Assembly (NCBI GenBank): GCA_014859895.1
Contig: JACZKS010000162.1
Coordinates: forward strand, 1-59,207
Direction of reading: 5' to 3'
DNA: 59,207 bases
Source of the DNA: Rhodospirillales bacterium
Lineage (GTDB): Bacteria > Pseudomonadota > Alphaproteobacteria > Rhodospirillales > Shumkoniaceae
Shown here: positions 47,542-57,300 of the stretch, piece after piece
Position numbering within the stretch: the stretch's first letter is position 1
Layout of the letters: every line of letters starts with the position of its first letter
The notes under the pieces: model-generated
Told to the model about the DNA's origin: nothing
Seen by the model: the letters and a program-made list of their open reading frames with translations, nothing else
Database searches by the model: none
Made by a program: the position numbers and the translations under genes

Positions 47542-47979
47542 ATGGCGATTTTCGGCACCTTCGCGAGCAAGACTCCCCGGCCGCCGGCGGGGCCGCCGGA
47601 GGACCCCAGATGGTCGCGCTCGGCGTCCGGGCTGTTCCGGCGTTTCACCAAGCTGGACCCCGAAGCCGAGGGACTGAGCGAGAAAAGCGGCGTCTTCGTC
47701 ATCTGGCATGGCGGCCTGCGCCCGCAGTGGGTTTACGCGGGTTCCAGTCCCGACCTGGCCAAGGCCCTGCACGAAATGGCCGGCATGGACGAAGTCATGC
47801 GCTTCGAGGTCAATGGCGGGCTGTTCGTCAGCTGGGCGTTCATCAAGGAAGAGTTCCAGGGCGGCGTCGTCAGGTACCTGAACGAGGCCATGGACCCGGT
47901 GGTGGAAAATCCGGCGGCGGCCACGTTGGAGGATACCCCCATCGCGGTGATCTTCCCCGGCAAGGGCGTCAAGAAATGA
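47542..47979 (+). CDS. Conserved hypothetical protein (145 aa)
   Basis: 145 residues from ATG 47542 (TTG 47527 is also possible). After a Pro-rich leader of about 45 residues the core reads KSGVFVIWHGGLRPQWVYAG, SSPDLAKALHEM, then FVSWAFIKEEFQGGVVRYLN. The V-F-V-I ... W-V-Y-A-G-S-S-x-D-L spacing resembles the GIY-YIG nuclease start, but the catalytic Arg and Glu are not in place. I do not recognise a named family. It precedes the HIG1 and cobalamin genes on the same strand, separated by a GC-rich hairpin. Confidence 0.72.
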   Translation: MAIFGTFASKTPRPPAGPPEDPRWSRSASGLFRRFTKLDPEAEGLSEKSGVFVIWHGGLRPQWVYAGSSPDLAKALHEMAGMDEVMRFEVNGGLFVSWAFIKEEFQGGVVRYLNEAMDPVVENPAAATLEDTPIAVIFPGKGVKK

Positions 47980-47982
47980 GGC

Positions 47983-48016
47983 GGCGCCGGCCCGGCCTTT
48001 CCGGCCGGGCGGCGCC
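47983..48016 (+). terminator. GC-rich hairpin after the 145-residue gene
   Basis: A long stem (GGCGCC outer, GCCCGGCC inner paired with GGCCGGGC, one bulge) closes on a CTTTC loop, 4 bases after the stop codon. There is no T-run after it, so it could be an attenuator or mRNA-stabilising structure rather than a full terminator. Confidence 0.4.
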
Positions 48017-48055
48017 CCGACGGCCGCAGGGGCCGCAGGCAGGGAGCGGCGAGCC

Positions 48056-48271
48056 ATGGTCGACGTCCTGAACGTCATCATCGTCCTGGTTCTGGCGACG
48101 ACTGCCATGGTCCTGGCCCTCGGCCTGTTCTCGATGATGAAGGGCGGCGCCTTCAACGCACGCTTCGGCAACCGGCTGATGCGCCTCAGGGTCGCCATCC
48201 AGGGCGTCGCCGTGGTCCTGGTGGCGATGGCCCTGCTGCTGCTGGCCTACGAACATTTCGGGAAGGGGTAA
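48056..48271 (+). CDS. HIG1-domain twin-transmembrane small protein
   Basis: 71 residues with two membrane helices (about 3-25 and 47-66) separated by MKGGAFNARFGNRLMRLRV, the typical HIG1 loop with its RxxR-like basic motif. HIG1 relatives (Rcf1 in mitochondria) associate with cytochrome c oxidase; bacterial ones are common in alphaproteobacteria, often beside the cobalamin adenosyltransferase and etfBA as here. GGGAG lies at good spacing. Confidence 0.88.
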   Translation: MVDVLNVIIVLVLATTAMVLALGLFSMMKGGAFNARFGNRLMRLRVAIQGVAVVLVAMALLLLAYEHFGKG

Positions 48272-48274
48272 GCC

Positions 48275-48841
48275 GTGGTTCGGCTGACGCGCATCTACAC
48301 CCGCGGCGGCGACGGCGGCGAGACGTCCTTGGGCTCCGGCGAGCGGGTGCCCAAGCATGCCCTGCGGGTCGAAGTCATCGGCACCGTGGACGAAGCCAAC
48401 GCGGCGATCGGCGTGGCACGGCTCGCGGCCACGAATGATGTCGATGCCATGCTGGAGCGCGTCCAGAACGATCTGTTCGACCTGGGAGCCGACCTGTGCA
48501 CGCCGGAAGGACGCCACCGTGGGTCACAGGCCTTGCGTATATCGGACCTTCAGGTCGAGCGGCTGGAACGCGAGATCGACGCCGTAAACGCCCATTTGCA
48601 GCCGCTCGATTCCTTCATCCTTCCCGGGGGCAGTCCGGCGGCGGCCCAGGTTCACGTCGCCCGCACGATCGTGCGCCGCGCCGAGCGGCTGATGACCCGC
48701 CTGGCCACCGAGGAGACGGTCAACCCGGCGGCGCTCCACTACATCAATCGGCTGTCCGACCACCTGTTCGTCCTGGCCCGCCACCTCAACGACGGCGGAC
48801 GGGCCGACGTTCTGTGGAAGCCCGGGGCAAACCGCGAATAA
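48275..48841 (+). CDS. PduO-type cob(I)yrinic acid a,c-diamide adenosyltransferase
   Basis: 188 residues from GTG 48275 (GGAAGGGG). Five-helix PduO-type ATP:corrinoid adenosyltransferase: RIYTRGGDGGETSLGSGERV (ATP-binding), EVIGTVDEANAAIGVAR, FILPGGSPAAAQVHVARTIV with RAERLM, and YINRLSDHLFVLARHLN. It makes adenosylcobalamin, the cofactor needed by the class II ribonucleotide reductase encoded at 31260. Only 3 bases after the HIG1 gene. Confidence 0.93.
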   Translation: MVRLTRIYTRGGDGGETSLGSGERVPKHALRVEVIGTVDEANAAIGVARLAATNDVDAMLERVQNDLFDLGADLCTPEGRHRGSQALRISDLQVERLEREIDAVNAHLQPLDSFILPGGSPAAAQVHVARTIVRRAERLMTRLATEETVNPAALHYINRLSDHLFVLARHLNDGGRADVLWKPGANRE

Positions 48842-48845
48842 GTCC

Positions 48846-50327
48846 TCACGCGGCGGCGTCGAAGTGGACGACCCGGTTGCGTCCCGACCTCTTGGCGGCA
48901 TAAAGCGCCTGGTCGGCGCGGGAAAGGGCGGCCTCCACCGTAGTTTCGCCGGCCAGAAACTGCGAGATGCCGATGCTGATGGTGATGGGCGCGGGCAGGC
49001 CGCCGAGATGCAGGTCCTCGACCGCGGCGCGCAGGCGGTTGGCCAGAGCCATGGCCTGGGCGGTGCCGGTTTCCGGCAGCAGCAGCCCAAATTCCTCGCC
49101 GCCCAGCCTGGCGACGGTGTCTTCGGCGCGCACCAGGGTCCGGCACAGGTTGGCGAAGCTTGTCAGGGCGCGGTCGCCCTCGCCGTGTCCATAGGTGTCG
49201 TTGATCCGCTTGAAATGGTCGATGTCGGCCATGATCACCGCCAGCGGCCGGCCATGGCGCCGGGCCCGCCGGATCTCGCCTTTGGCGAGGGTGAAGAAGT
49301 GGGCCCGGTTGACCAGCCCGGTCAGCGGATCGGTGCTGGCCAGACGCTCGAGGTTCGCTTCCATTTCCTTGCGCCCGGTGATGTCGGTCAGCGCCACCAG
49401 GACGGCTTCGACGCCGTCGATCTCGGCCGTCGTCGCCGATAGCAGCACGTCGCGCGCCGTTCCGCCCAATTGCAGCCGGACCTCGAATCCATCGATTCTT
49501 CCCTTCGCCTTCAAGGCCATGATCAGTTTGCGCAGATGGCGCCGCTCGACGGTGGCCTGGATGGCACGGGCCTGGCCCAGCAACCTGTCACCGAAGTAGC
49601 TGCTGGCGGCGTCATTGGCCTGCAGGATCGCGCCGTCCTTCCGGTTCACGATGATCATCGGCGCGGGAACCGCCTGAAGGAGGGCTTGCAGCGTTTCGTG
49701 ATGCCGGGCGAGTTGGTCATTGGCCATCCGTTCGGCCTGGATTGCCACCCAAGCCAGTCGTTGCAGCCGGTTGGAGCGGATCAGCACCAGCGCCAGGATG
49801 ATGTTGAGGGTGATCAGCGCGAGAATCAGTCCGGGCCACGTTTCCCGTGACGGCAGGAAAGCCATGTACGACGCCAGCGGCGCTATGCTGCCTCCCAACC
49901 CGCAGACCAGCGCCCACCTGAACGGCATTGACAGGGCAAGGTAGTAAATCATCGGCATCACAAAGGTGATGAGCAGGCCGATGGGACTGCTGTGAGGGGC
50001 GATCAGCACCACCGACGCCGCAATGACGAAAAAAGCCCACGTGGCGCTCAGCCAGGCCAGCTTTCGAAAGCTGGCGATCCGGCCGGCGGCAAGCATGCCG
50101 GCCAGCGAGACGGCGACGATGACGCTTCGGGCGACCATCGAGACGGCGAAATGCGGGTGGCCGAAAAACCGCCAGTCGCTCAGATAGAACAGGAGGTTCA
50201 TGAGAAGGGCGAAACCGAAAAGCAGTCGTGCGTGCCGCGCGGATTCCGCCAGCCGCTCCGCTTGATAGTCGGCTTCGCGGGCCGGATCGGCGAATTCGCC
50301 GCCCCATGTGAGAAACACCGGATACAT
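48846..50327 (-). CDS. Membrane diguanylate cyclase with PAS domain
   Basis: 493 residues: about six membrane helices (about 35-200), a PAS-like domain (about 215-325, VPAPMIIVNRKDGAILQAND) and a GGDEF domain (about 330-490, STDPLTGLVNRAHFF, LGGEEFGLLLPETG). The active loop is GGEEF, catalytically competent in known enzymes, and RAED lies five residues before it, forming the inhibitory I-site. It makes cyclic di-GMP at the membrane. Convergent with the cobalamin gene, 4 bases apart. Confidence 0.92.
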   Translation of the reverse strand: MYPVFLTWGGEFADPAREADYQAERLAESARHARLLFGFALLMNLLFYLSDWRFFGHPHFAVSMVARSVIVAVSLAGMLAAGRIASFRKLAWLSATWAFFVIAASVVLIAPHSSPIGLLITFVMPMIYYLALSMPFRWALVCGLGGSIAPLASYMAFLPSRETWPGLILALITLNIILALVLIRSNRLQRLAWVAIQAERMANDQLARHHETLQALLQAVPAPMIIVNRKDGAILQANDAASSYFGDRLLGQARAIQATVERRHLRKLIMALKAKGRIDGFEVRLQLGGTARDVLLSATTAEIDGVEAVLVALTDITGRKEMEANLERLASTDPLTGLVNRAHFFTLAKGEIRRARRHGRPLAVIMADIDHFKRINDTYGHGEGDRALTSFANLCRTLVRAEDTVARLGGEEFGLLLPETGTAQAMALANRLRAAVEDLHLGGLPAPITISIGISQFLAGETTVEAALSRADQALYAAKRSGRNRVVHFDAAA

Positions 50328-50425
50328 GGCGTCGCCATCATAGTTCGGCCGACGGCATTCGGCGATGGAATTTCCCGCCCGCCGGAGGGTGCCCCTTCCG
50401 GCAGTTTCGTTGACAGGTTCGGTGC

Positions 50426-50453
50426 TTGACCGTATGGTGCCCCGGTATATGCA
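50426..50453 (+). promoter_or_regulatory. Possible etfB promoter
   Basis: TTGACC (50426-50431) and TATGCA (50448-50453) lie 16 bases apart within the 228-base gap before etfB, the clearest sigma-70-like pair there. It would give a leader near 95 bases. Confidence 0.35.
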
Positions 50454-50555
50454 AGAGGGATGATTTACCTGGAAATCCGGCGCCTGTCGGCGCTTTCGGG
50501 AGTCCGGGAAAATCCCTCGACCGTGGGATAAACCGCCAACAGCCGAAGGCCGTCC

Positions 50556-51317
50556 ATGAAAGTTCTAGTCGCCGTCAAACGGGTCATCGACTACAATGTC
50601 AATGTCCGCGTCAAATCGGATCAGACCGGGGTCGAGACCGCCAACGTCAAGATGTCCATGAACCCCTTCGACGAGATCGCCGTCGAGGAAGGGGTACGCC
50701 TTAAAGAGGCGGGAATCGCCACCGAACTGGTCGCCGTGTCGATCGGCGGCCTGCCCAGCCAGGAAACCATCCGCACCGCGCTGGCGATGGGCGCCGATCG
50801 GGGTATCCTGGTCAAAACGGATCTTGCCACCGACACCCAGATGCAGCCGCTTGCGGTCGCCAAGATCCTGAAGGCGGTGGTCGAGAAGGAGGGGGCTCAG
50901 CTCATCTTGCTCGGCAAGCAGGCCATCGACGACGATTCGAACCAGACCGGCCAGATGCTGGCCGCGCTGCTCGGATGGGCGCAGGGCACCTTCGCCTCCA
51001 AGCTGGCCATCGCCGATGGCAAGGCCCAGGTGGTCCGCGAGGTCGACGGGGGGTTGGAGACGGTGTCGCTGAAGATGCCGGCGGTGGTCAGCGTCGATCT
51101 GCGACTGAACGAGCCGCGCTACGCTTCGCTGCCCAACATCATGAAGGCCAAGAAGAAACCCATCGACACCCTCGATCCGGCGGCCCTCGGGGTCGACGTG
51201 ACGCCGCGCCTCAAGACGCTGAAGGTGGTCGAGCCGGCCAAGCGCAAGGGCGGGGTGAAGGTGGCAAGCGTCGCCGAACTGGTGAGCAAACTCAAGAATG
51301 AGGCCAAGGTGATCTGA
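50556..51317 (+). CDS. etfB: Electron transfer flavoprotein, beta subunit
   Basis: 253 residues with [39 protein letters not shown] and the C-terminal half of the AMP-binding region, [22 protein letters not shown], typical of group I EtfB. With EtfA it shuttles electrons from acyl-CoA and other dehydrogenases to ETF-ubiquinone oxidoreductase. Its TGA overlaps the etfA ATG. Confidence 0.95.
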   Translation: MKVLVAVKRVIDYNVNVRVKSDQTGVETANVKMSMNPFDEIAVEEGVRLKEAGIATELVAVSIGGLPSQETIRTALAMGADRGILVKTDLATDTQMQPLAVAKILKAVVEKEGAQLILLGKQAIDDDSNQTGQMLAALLGWAQGTFASKLAIADGKAQVVREVDGGLETVSLKMPAVVSVDLRLNEPRYASLPNIMKAKKKPIDTLDPAALGVDVTPRLKTLKVVEPAKRKGGVKVASVAELVSKLKNEAKVI

Positions 51318-52252
51318 TGAGCGTCCTGGTCATTGCCGAACACGACAATCAACAACTGAAATCCTCGACCCTGCATACGGTGGCAGCCGCCGCCAAACTG
51401 GGCGACGTTACCGTGCTGGTCGCCGGCGCCGCCTGCCGGGCGGTCGCCGATGCCGCCGCCAAGGTGGCCGGCGTCGCCAAGGTGCTGCTGGCCGACGACG
51501 CCAAGTACGCCAATTCGCTGGCCGAGGCCCTGACGCCGCTGATCGTCGGGCTGGCCTCAGGGTTCAGTCACGTGCTGGCCCCGGCGACGACGTTCGGCAA
51601 GAACGTCCTGCCGCGGGTGGCGGCCCTGCTCGATGTGGCGCAGATCTCGGAAATCATTGCCGTCGAGGCGCCCGATACCTTCGTGCGTCCGGTGTATGCC
51701 GGCAACGCGCTCGCCACCGTGCAGTCGGCCGACAAGATCAAGGTGATCACCGTGCGCGGCACGGCCTTCGAGGCGGCTGCGGCCGAAGGCGGTTCAGCCG
51801 CCATCGAGACGGTGCCCGCCGCCGCCGACCCGGGGCTGTCCTCCTTCGTCGAGCAGAAACTTACCAAGTCCGATCGCCCCGAACTGACCAGCGCGTCGCG
51901 GATCATCTCGGGCGGCCGCGGCATGGGCAGCGGCGACAACTTCAAGCTGCTGGAGGATGTGGCCGACAAGCTGGGCGCCGCCGTCGGCGCCTCGCGCGCC
52001 GCCGTTGACGCCGGCTTCGTGCCGAACGACTATCAGGTCGGGCAGACCGGCAAGGTGGTGGCGCCCGATCTTTACATCGCGGTCGGCATCTCCGGCGCCA
52101 TCCAGCACTTGGCCGGGATGAAGGACAGCAAGGTGATCGTCGCCATCAACAAGGACGAGGAGGCGCCCATCTTCCAGGTCGCCGATTACGGTCTGGTCGA
52201 GGATTTGTTCAAGGCGTTGCCCGAGCTGTCGGCCGAACTCGGCAAGCTCTAG
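51317..52252 (+). CDS. etfA: Electron transfer flavoprotein, alpha subunit
   Basis: 311 residues with the FAD-binding C-terminal domain: [40 protein letters not shown] and [20 protein letters not shown], followed by [19 protein letters not shown]. Standard group I EtfA that holds the redox FAD. Cotranslated with etfB; hbd follows after 27 bases. Confidence 0.96.
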   Translation: MSVLVIAEHDNQQLKSSTLHTVAAAAKLGDVTVLVAGAACRAVADAAAKVAGVAKVLLADDAKYANSLAEALTPLIVGLASGFSHVLAPATTFGKNVLPRVAALLDVAQISEIIAVEAPDTFVRPVYAGNALATVQSADKIKVITVRGTAFEAAAAEGGSAAIETVPAAADPGLSSFVEQKLTKSDRPELTSASRIISGGRGMGSGDNFKLLEDVADKLGAAVGASRAAVDAGFVPNDYQVGQTGKVVAPDLYIAVGISGAIQHLAGMKDSKVIVAINKDEEAPIFQVADYGLVEDLFKALPELSAELGKL

Positions 52253-52279
52253 CGGCACCCAGGAGAGCAGGGACACGGC

Positions 52280-53161
52280 ATGGCGGTTGACATCAAGAAG
52301 ATCGGCGTCGTCGGCGCCGGGCAGATGGGCGTCGGAATCTCCCACGTTTGCGCGCTGGGCGGCCTCGACGTTCATCTGGTCGACATCGATCCCGATCGTC
52401 TGCGCCAGGGATTGGCCGCCATCGAGCACTACATGGGCCGCCAGGTCGCCAAGGGGAAGATTACCGAGGTCGACACCAAGGCTGCGATGGCACGCATCAC
52501 CTCGGGGACCGAGGTGGCGGCCCTCGCCGACCGTGACTTGGTGATCGAGGCTGTGAACGAGGACGAGCAGGTCAAGAAGGCCGCCTACAAGGCAATCTGC
52601 CCGCACCTCAAGCCCGAGGCCCTGCTGGCCACCAACACGTCGTCGATTTCGATCACCCGGCTCGCTGCGACGACCGACCGGCCGAACAAGTTCCTCGGCA
52701 TTCACTTCATGTATCCGGCGCCGATGCTCGATCTGGTCGAACTGATCCGCGGTATCGCCACCGACGTCGACACCTTCCGCACGGTCGAGAATTTCGTCCT
52801 CAAGCTGGGTAAGACGCCGGTCGCCGTCGAGGATTTTTCGGCCTTCATCGTCAACCGCATCCTGATGCCGATGATCAACGAGGCGGTCTACGCCCTCTAT
52901 GAGGGGGTGGCTTCGGTCAAGGCCATCGACACCGCCATGCGGCTGGGCTGTCGGCACCCGATGGGGCCGCTGGAGCTGGCCGATTTCATCGGCCTCGACT
53001 TCTGCCTGGCGGTGATGAACACCCTGCACGAGGGTCTGGCCGACACCAAGTACCGGCCCTGCCCGCTGCTGGTAAAGTACGTCGAGGCCGGCTGGCTGGG
53101 CCGCAAGTCGGGCCGGGGTTTCTACGACTATTCGAAGGACGAGCCCGAGCCCACCCGCTGA
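52280..53161 (+). CDS. hbd: 3-hydroxybutyryl-CoA dehydrogenase
   Basis: 293 residues with the NAD-binding loop IGVVGAGQMGVGISHVCALG, DLVIEAVNEDEQVKKA, NTSSISITRLAATTDRPNKF, HFMYPAPMLDLVELI holding the catalytic His-Glu pair, and the helical C-terminal domain VNRILMPMINEAVYALYEGV. It oxidises 3-hydroxyacyl-CoA to acetoacetyl-CoA in beta-oxidation or polyhydroxybutyrate and butyrate metabolism. Its placement after etfBA is common in alphaproteobacteria. Confidence 0.95.
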   Translation: MAVDIKKIGVVGAGQMGVGISHVCALGGLDVHLVDIDPDRLRQGLAAIEHYMGRQVAKGKITEVDTKAAMARITSGTEVAALADRDLVIEAVNEDEQVKKAAYKAICPHLKPEALLATNTSSISITRLAATTDRPNKFLGIHFMYPAPMLDLVELIRGIATDVDTFRTVENFVLKLGKTPVAVEDFSAFIVNRILMPMINEAVYALYEGVASVKAIDTAMRLGCRHPMGPLELADFIGLDFCLAVMNTLHEGLADTKYRPCPLLVKYVEAGWLGRKSGRGFYDYSKDEPEPTR

Positions 53162-53187
53162 ACGGCCGTCCTTTCAAATCACGCAAG

Positions 53188-53215
53188 ACGGGGCCCGGCG
53201 GGCCCCGTTATTTTG
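53188..53215 (+). terminator. Rho-independent terminator of etfBA-hbd
   Basis: A 9-bp perfect stem, ACGGGGCCC and GGGCCCCGT, with a 3-base loop, followed by TATTTTG. It lies 26 bases after the hbd stop. Confidence 0.9.
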
Positions 53216-53301
53216 TGGCCGGAAACTGTCGCAAATCCTTCGCCCAATCGTCATCGAATCGTCGCCAGGGCCGTGCAAACTGGCAACCCTGAAAGACTCG
53301 G

Positions 53302-54144
53302 ATGGTCCAGTCGAGACGGCCTGCCGGGTTCCTGTCCTCGATCCGACGAAGGGACGTTTGGGGTTTGTCGACGACCAAGCTTCAGGTTCGCCTCGCCGAA
53401 ACGCCGCTCGACCTGGAGGCCGCCCAGGCTTTGCGCTACCGGGTCTTCTACGAGGAAATGGGGGCCATCCCCACCGCCGAGATGCGGCTTCGGCAACGGG
53501 ACTTCGATTCCTTCGACGACCTCTGCGACCACCTGCTGGTGATCGATCCCGAGCGCAGCAACGGCCATCCCCATGTGGTCGGCACCTACCGGCTCTTGCG
53601 CAAATCGGTGGCGATGCGTGCGCAGGGTTTCTACACCCAACAGGAATTCGACATCGGCCCCCTGGTGGATCAGCCGAGCGAGATCGTCGAACTCGGCCGT
53701 TCCTGCGTCGATCGGGACTATCGCACGCGCGCCGTCATGCAGATCCTGTGGGGCGGCCTGGCCGCCTACATCGACGATTTCGACATCGCGCTGATGTTCG
53801 GCTGTGCCAGCCTGCCGGGCACTGAACCGCTGGCGGTACGTTCGGCGCTGTCCTACCTCCACCATTTCCATCTGGCCCCGGAAACGTTGCGACCCCGGGC
53901 GCTCGACGAACGCTATGTCGCAATGGGCGTCTTGCCGCCGGCGGACCTTGACCGGTCGGCGGTCCTGAGCGAGTTGCCCCCGCTCATGAAAGGGTATCTG
54001 CGCGTCGGCGGCTTCGTTGGCGACGGCGCGGTTGTCGACCTCCAGTTCAACACGACGGACGTATGCATCATCGTCAAAACGGACTCCATTTCAGCGAAAT
54101 ACCGTCGCCACTATATGGATTCGCCGAAGCCTTTGGTGGTCTGA
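53302..54144 (+). CDS. olsB: L-ornithine N-alpha-acyltransferase (OlsB-like)
   Basis: 280 residues from ATG 53302 (TTG 53365 with AAGGGA upstream is an alternative, giving 259). GNAT-type acyltransferase of the OlsB kind: LRYRVFYEEMGAIPT, HVVGTYRLLRKSVAM, EIVELGRSCVDRDYRTRAVM and LMFGCASLPGT. It transfers a 3-hydroxyacyl chain from acyl-carrier protein to ornithine, making lyso-ornithine lipid. The next gene encodes the second acyltransferase. Confidence 0.9.
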   Translation: MVQSRRPAGFLSSIRRRDVWGLSTTKLQVRLAETPLDLEAAQALRYRVFYEEMGAIPTAEMRLRQRDFDSFDDLCDHLLVIDPERSNGHPHVVGTYRLLRKSVAMRAQGFYTQQEFDIGPLVDQPSEIVELGRSCVDRDYRTRAVMQILWGGLAAYIDDFDIALMFGCASLPGTEPLAVRSALSYLHHFHLAPETLRPRALDERYVAMGVLPPADLDRSAVLSELPPLMKGYLRVGGFVGDGAVVDLQFNTTDVCIIVKTDSISAKYRRHYMDSPKPLVV

Positions 54145-54170
54145 GCCCTTCGCCCTCGTGGGGCCGGGCA

Positions 54171-55028
54171 GTGGGGCGGTTCGCACTCTTTCTGCTGATG
54201 ACGGCGGTTTTGGTGCCGCTCTATGGGCTCGCCAGCCCGCTGGGCTGGCGGCCACGCAAGGCGCTGATGCGCCTGTGGTTCAAGGGCGCCTGCCGGCTTA
54301 CCGCGCTCGATGTTCGGGTCACCGGCGTTCCGTGGCGGGGCGGCCCAGCCCTGATGGTCGCCAATCATGTGTCGTACCTGGACGTGCCGGTCCTGGGCAG
54401 CCTTCTTGACGTGGTATTCGTTGCCAAGGAAGACGTGGCGACCTGGCCGCTGTTCGGTTTCCTGGCCCGCTTGGTGCGCACCGCTTTCATCAGCCGCAAG
54501 CCGGCCGAGGCGCAGCGCCAGGCCCGCCATCTGGGCGAGCGGCTGAGGCGGGGCGAAAGCCTGCTGGCCTTCCCCGAAGGCACCAGTACCGACGGTTTCG
54601 CCGTGCGGCCGTTCAAGACGGCTCTGTTCGCGGTGGCCGAAGACGGCCCGGCGTTATGGGTCCAGCCGGTTTCCATCGCCTACCCCCGGGCCGCCGCCGG
54701 CAAGGCGCTGACCCACGGGCTCGAGAACCACTACGCGTGGTACGGCGAGATGACCCTGCTGCCGCATTTGTTCACCGTCTTCGGGCTGGAAGGCGCCGAA
54801 GTCGAGGTGATCTTCCATGAGCCAGTGCCGGCCGCGGGCTTCGCCGATCGCAAGGCTTTGGCCCGGTACTGCCGCGAAGTGGTGTCGCAGGGGGTGTCGA
54901 TGGCGACCGGCCGGTGGCATGCCGCCCTTCCGGTCCATACCGGGGTGTCCGCCCCGGCATCGCCGGCCATCGCCGGAGAGGATTTGGACCTCGACTTTGA
55001 TCTTCTGGAGCCCGCCGCAGCTTCCTGA
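54171..55028 (+). CDS. olsA: Lyso-ornithine lipid O-acyltransferase (OlsA-like, PlsC family)
   Basis: 285 residues from GTG 54171 (GGGGCCGGGCA upstream); an ATG at 54063 would overlap olsB by 82 bases. N-terminal membrane helix (FALFLLMTAVLVPLYGLA), the HX4D motif VANHVSYLDVPVLGS, FPEGTSTDGFAVRPFKTALF and VQPVSIAYP, as in PlsC-type enzymes. Beside olsB it should acylate lyso-ornithine lipid to ornithine lipid, a phosphate-free membrane lipid. The C-terminus ends in an acidic DLDLDFDLLEP tail. Confidence 0.88.
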   Translation: MGRFALFLLMTAVLVPLYGLASPLGWRPRKALMRLWFKGACRLTALDVRVTGVPWRGGPALMVANHVSYLDVPVLGSLLDVVFVAKEDVATWPLFGFLARLVRTAFISRKPAEAQRQARHLGERLRRGESLLAFPEGTSTDGFAVRPFKTALFAVAEDGPALWVQPVSIAYPRAAAGKALTHGLENHYAWYGEMTLLPHLFTVFGLEGAEVEVIFHEPVPAAGFADRKALARYCREVVSQGVSMATGRWHAALPVHTGVSAPASPAIAGEDLDLDFDLLEPAAAS

Positions 55029-55049
55029 GGCGCGACGGGCCAGCCCTGT

Positions 55050-56220
<1,171 letters not shown>

Positions 56221-56222
<2 letters not shown>

Positions 56223-56889
56223 AGGCGTCAACCGGCCGCAACATCTTGATGACCGGGGCGAAGCTTCTGCGGTGCTCGGGTGTCACGCCCAGCCTTTCCA
56301 GCCCGGCGCGATGCTCGGCGGTCCCGTAGCCGGCATTGTGTTCCCAGCCGTAGCCGGGATGGACGATGGCGAGCTTGGCCATGATGCGATCACGGATCAC
56401 CTTGGCGACGATCGAGGCGGCGGCGATGGACAGGCTGCGGGCGTCCCCCCGGACCACGCAGCGCGCCTTGCAGGCGAGATCGGGCAACCGGTTGCCGTCG
56501 ACCAGCGCGATGTCGGGAAGTACCGCCAGCGCGTCGAGCGCGTGGGACATGGCCGTCAGGGTGGCGTTGAGGATGTTGTGGCGGTCGATTTCCTCGACGT
56601 GGGCTTGGCCGACGCCGATGGTGGCGAAGGTCGGCAGCACGGCGAACAGGCTTTCGCGCCGCGTCGCCGTCAGCTTCTTGGAATCGTTTATGGCGTCCGC
56701 GATCTCCTGGGGCAGCAGGGCGCGGTTGAGGATGACGGCCGCGGCCACCACCGGCCCCGCCCACGGGCCGCGTCCGGCCTCGTCGATGCCGGCGATCACG
56801 GCGTGGCCCTGGCGCAGCGCGGCGTCTTCCAGGCTGAAATCCGGCCTCGGCGGAGCATCCGGCCACAGAAGGGGCTGGCGGGCGGTCAT
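56221..56889 (-). CDS. rnhB: Ribonuclease HII
   Basis: 222 residues with VIAGIDEAGRGPWAGPVVAA (catalytic Asp-Glu of the family), AINDSKKLTATRRESLF, DIALVDGNRLP and SIAAASIVAKVIRDRIM. It removes ribonucleotides and RNA from RNA:DNA hybrids. ATG 56889 overlaps the preceding stop (ATGA). The ccrM-rnhB neighbourhood is conserved in alphaproteobacteria. Confidence 0.95.
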
Positions 56890-57197
56890 GGTGCCGGATC
56901 GGGCATCAGGTTGTCCCGCGCCCAGGCCAGCGGCAGGACGGCGCGGCCGTTGCGGCTGAAGGTGCCGGCGGAAAGACCCTTGGGCACCGCCAGGGTCACG
57001 GTGTCGGCCTTCACCTCAAGGATCTCGGCAAGCACGAACCCCGATTGCCCGCTGATGTCGACGACCTCGCTGCGATCCAGAATTCCCGAGACGTTCTTGC
57101 CGTCGAAGCGGATCATCGCCACGATCTGGTCGGGAAACGGCGCGGTCAGCAGATGAACGGGAATCTTGACGCGCTGTCCGGCTTCGATGCTGTCCAT
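56886..57197 (-). CDS. Small conserved hypothetical protein (103 aa)
   Basis: 103 residues from ATG 57197 (TTG 57200 adjoins; the GGGGGA upstream is somewhat distant). Beta-rich with MDSIEAGQRVKIPVHLLTAP, ILDRSEVVDISGQSGFV and TVTLAVPKGLSAGTFSRNGR; no named domain recognised. It lies between the radical SAM gene and rnhB and is coupled to rnhB by a 4-base overlap. Function unknown. Confidence 0.7.
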   Translation of the reverse strand: MDSIEAGQRVKIPVHLLTAPFPDQIVAMIRFDGKNVSGILDRSEVVDISGQSGFVLAEILEVKADTVTLAVPKGLSAGTFSRNGRAVLPLAWARDNLMPDPAP

Positions 57198-57300
57198 CAA
57201 GTGGCACGTCCCCCTTTTGATCGTTCCGCCTCGACGGGCGGTTCGATTGCCAGGATAGCCGCTTCGGGGGGCGGCGGAAACGCGAAATCTTGGGCTTGGC

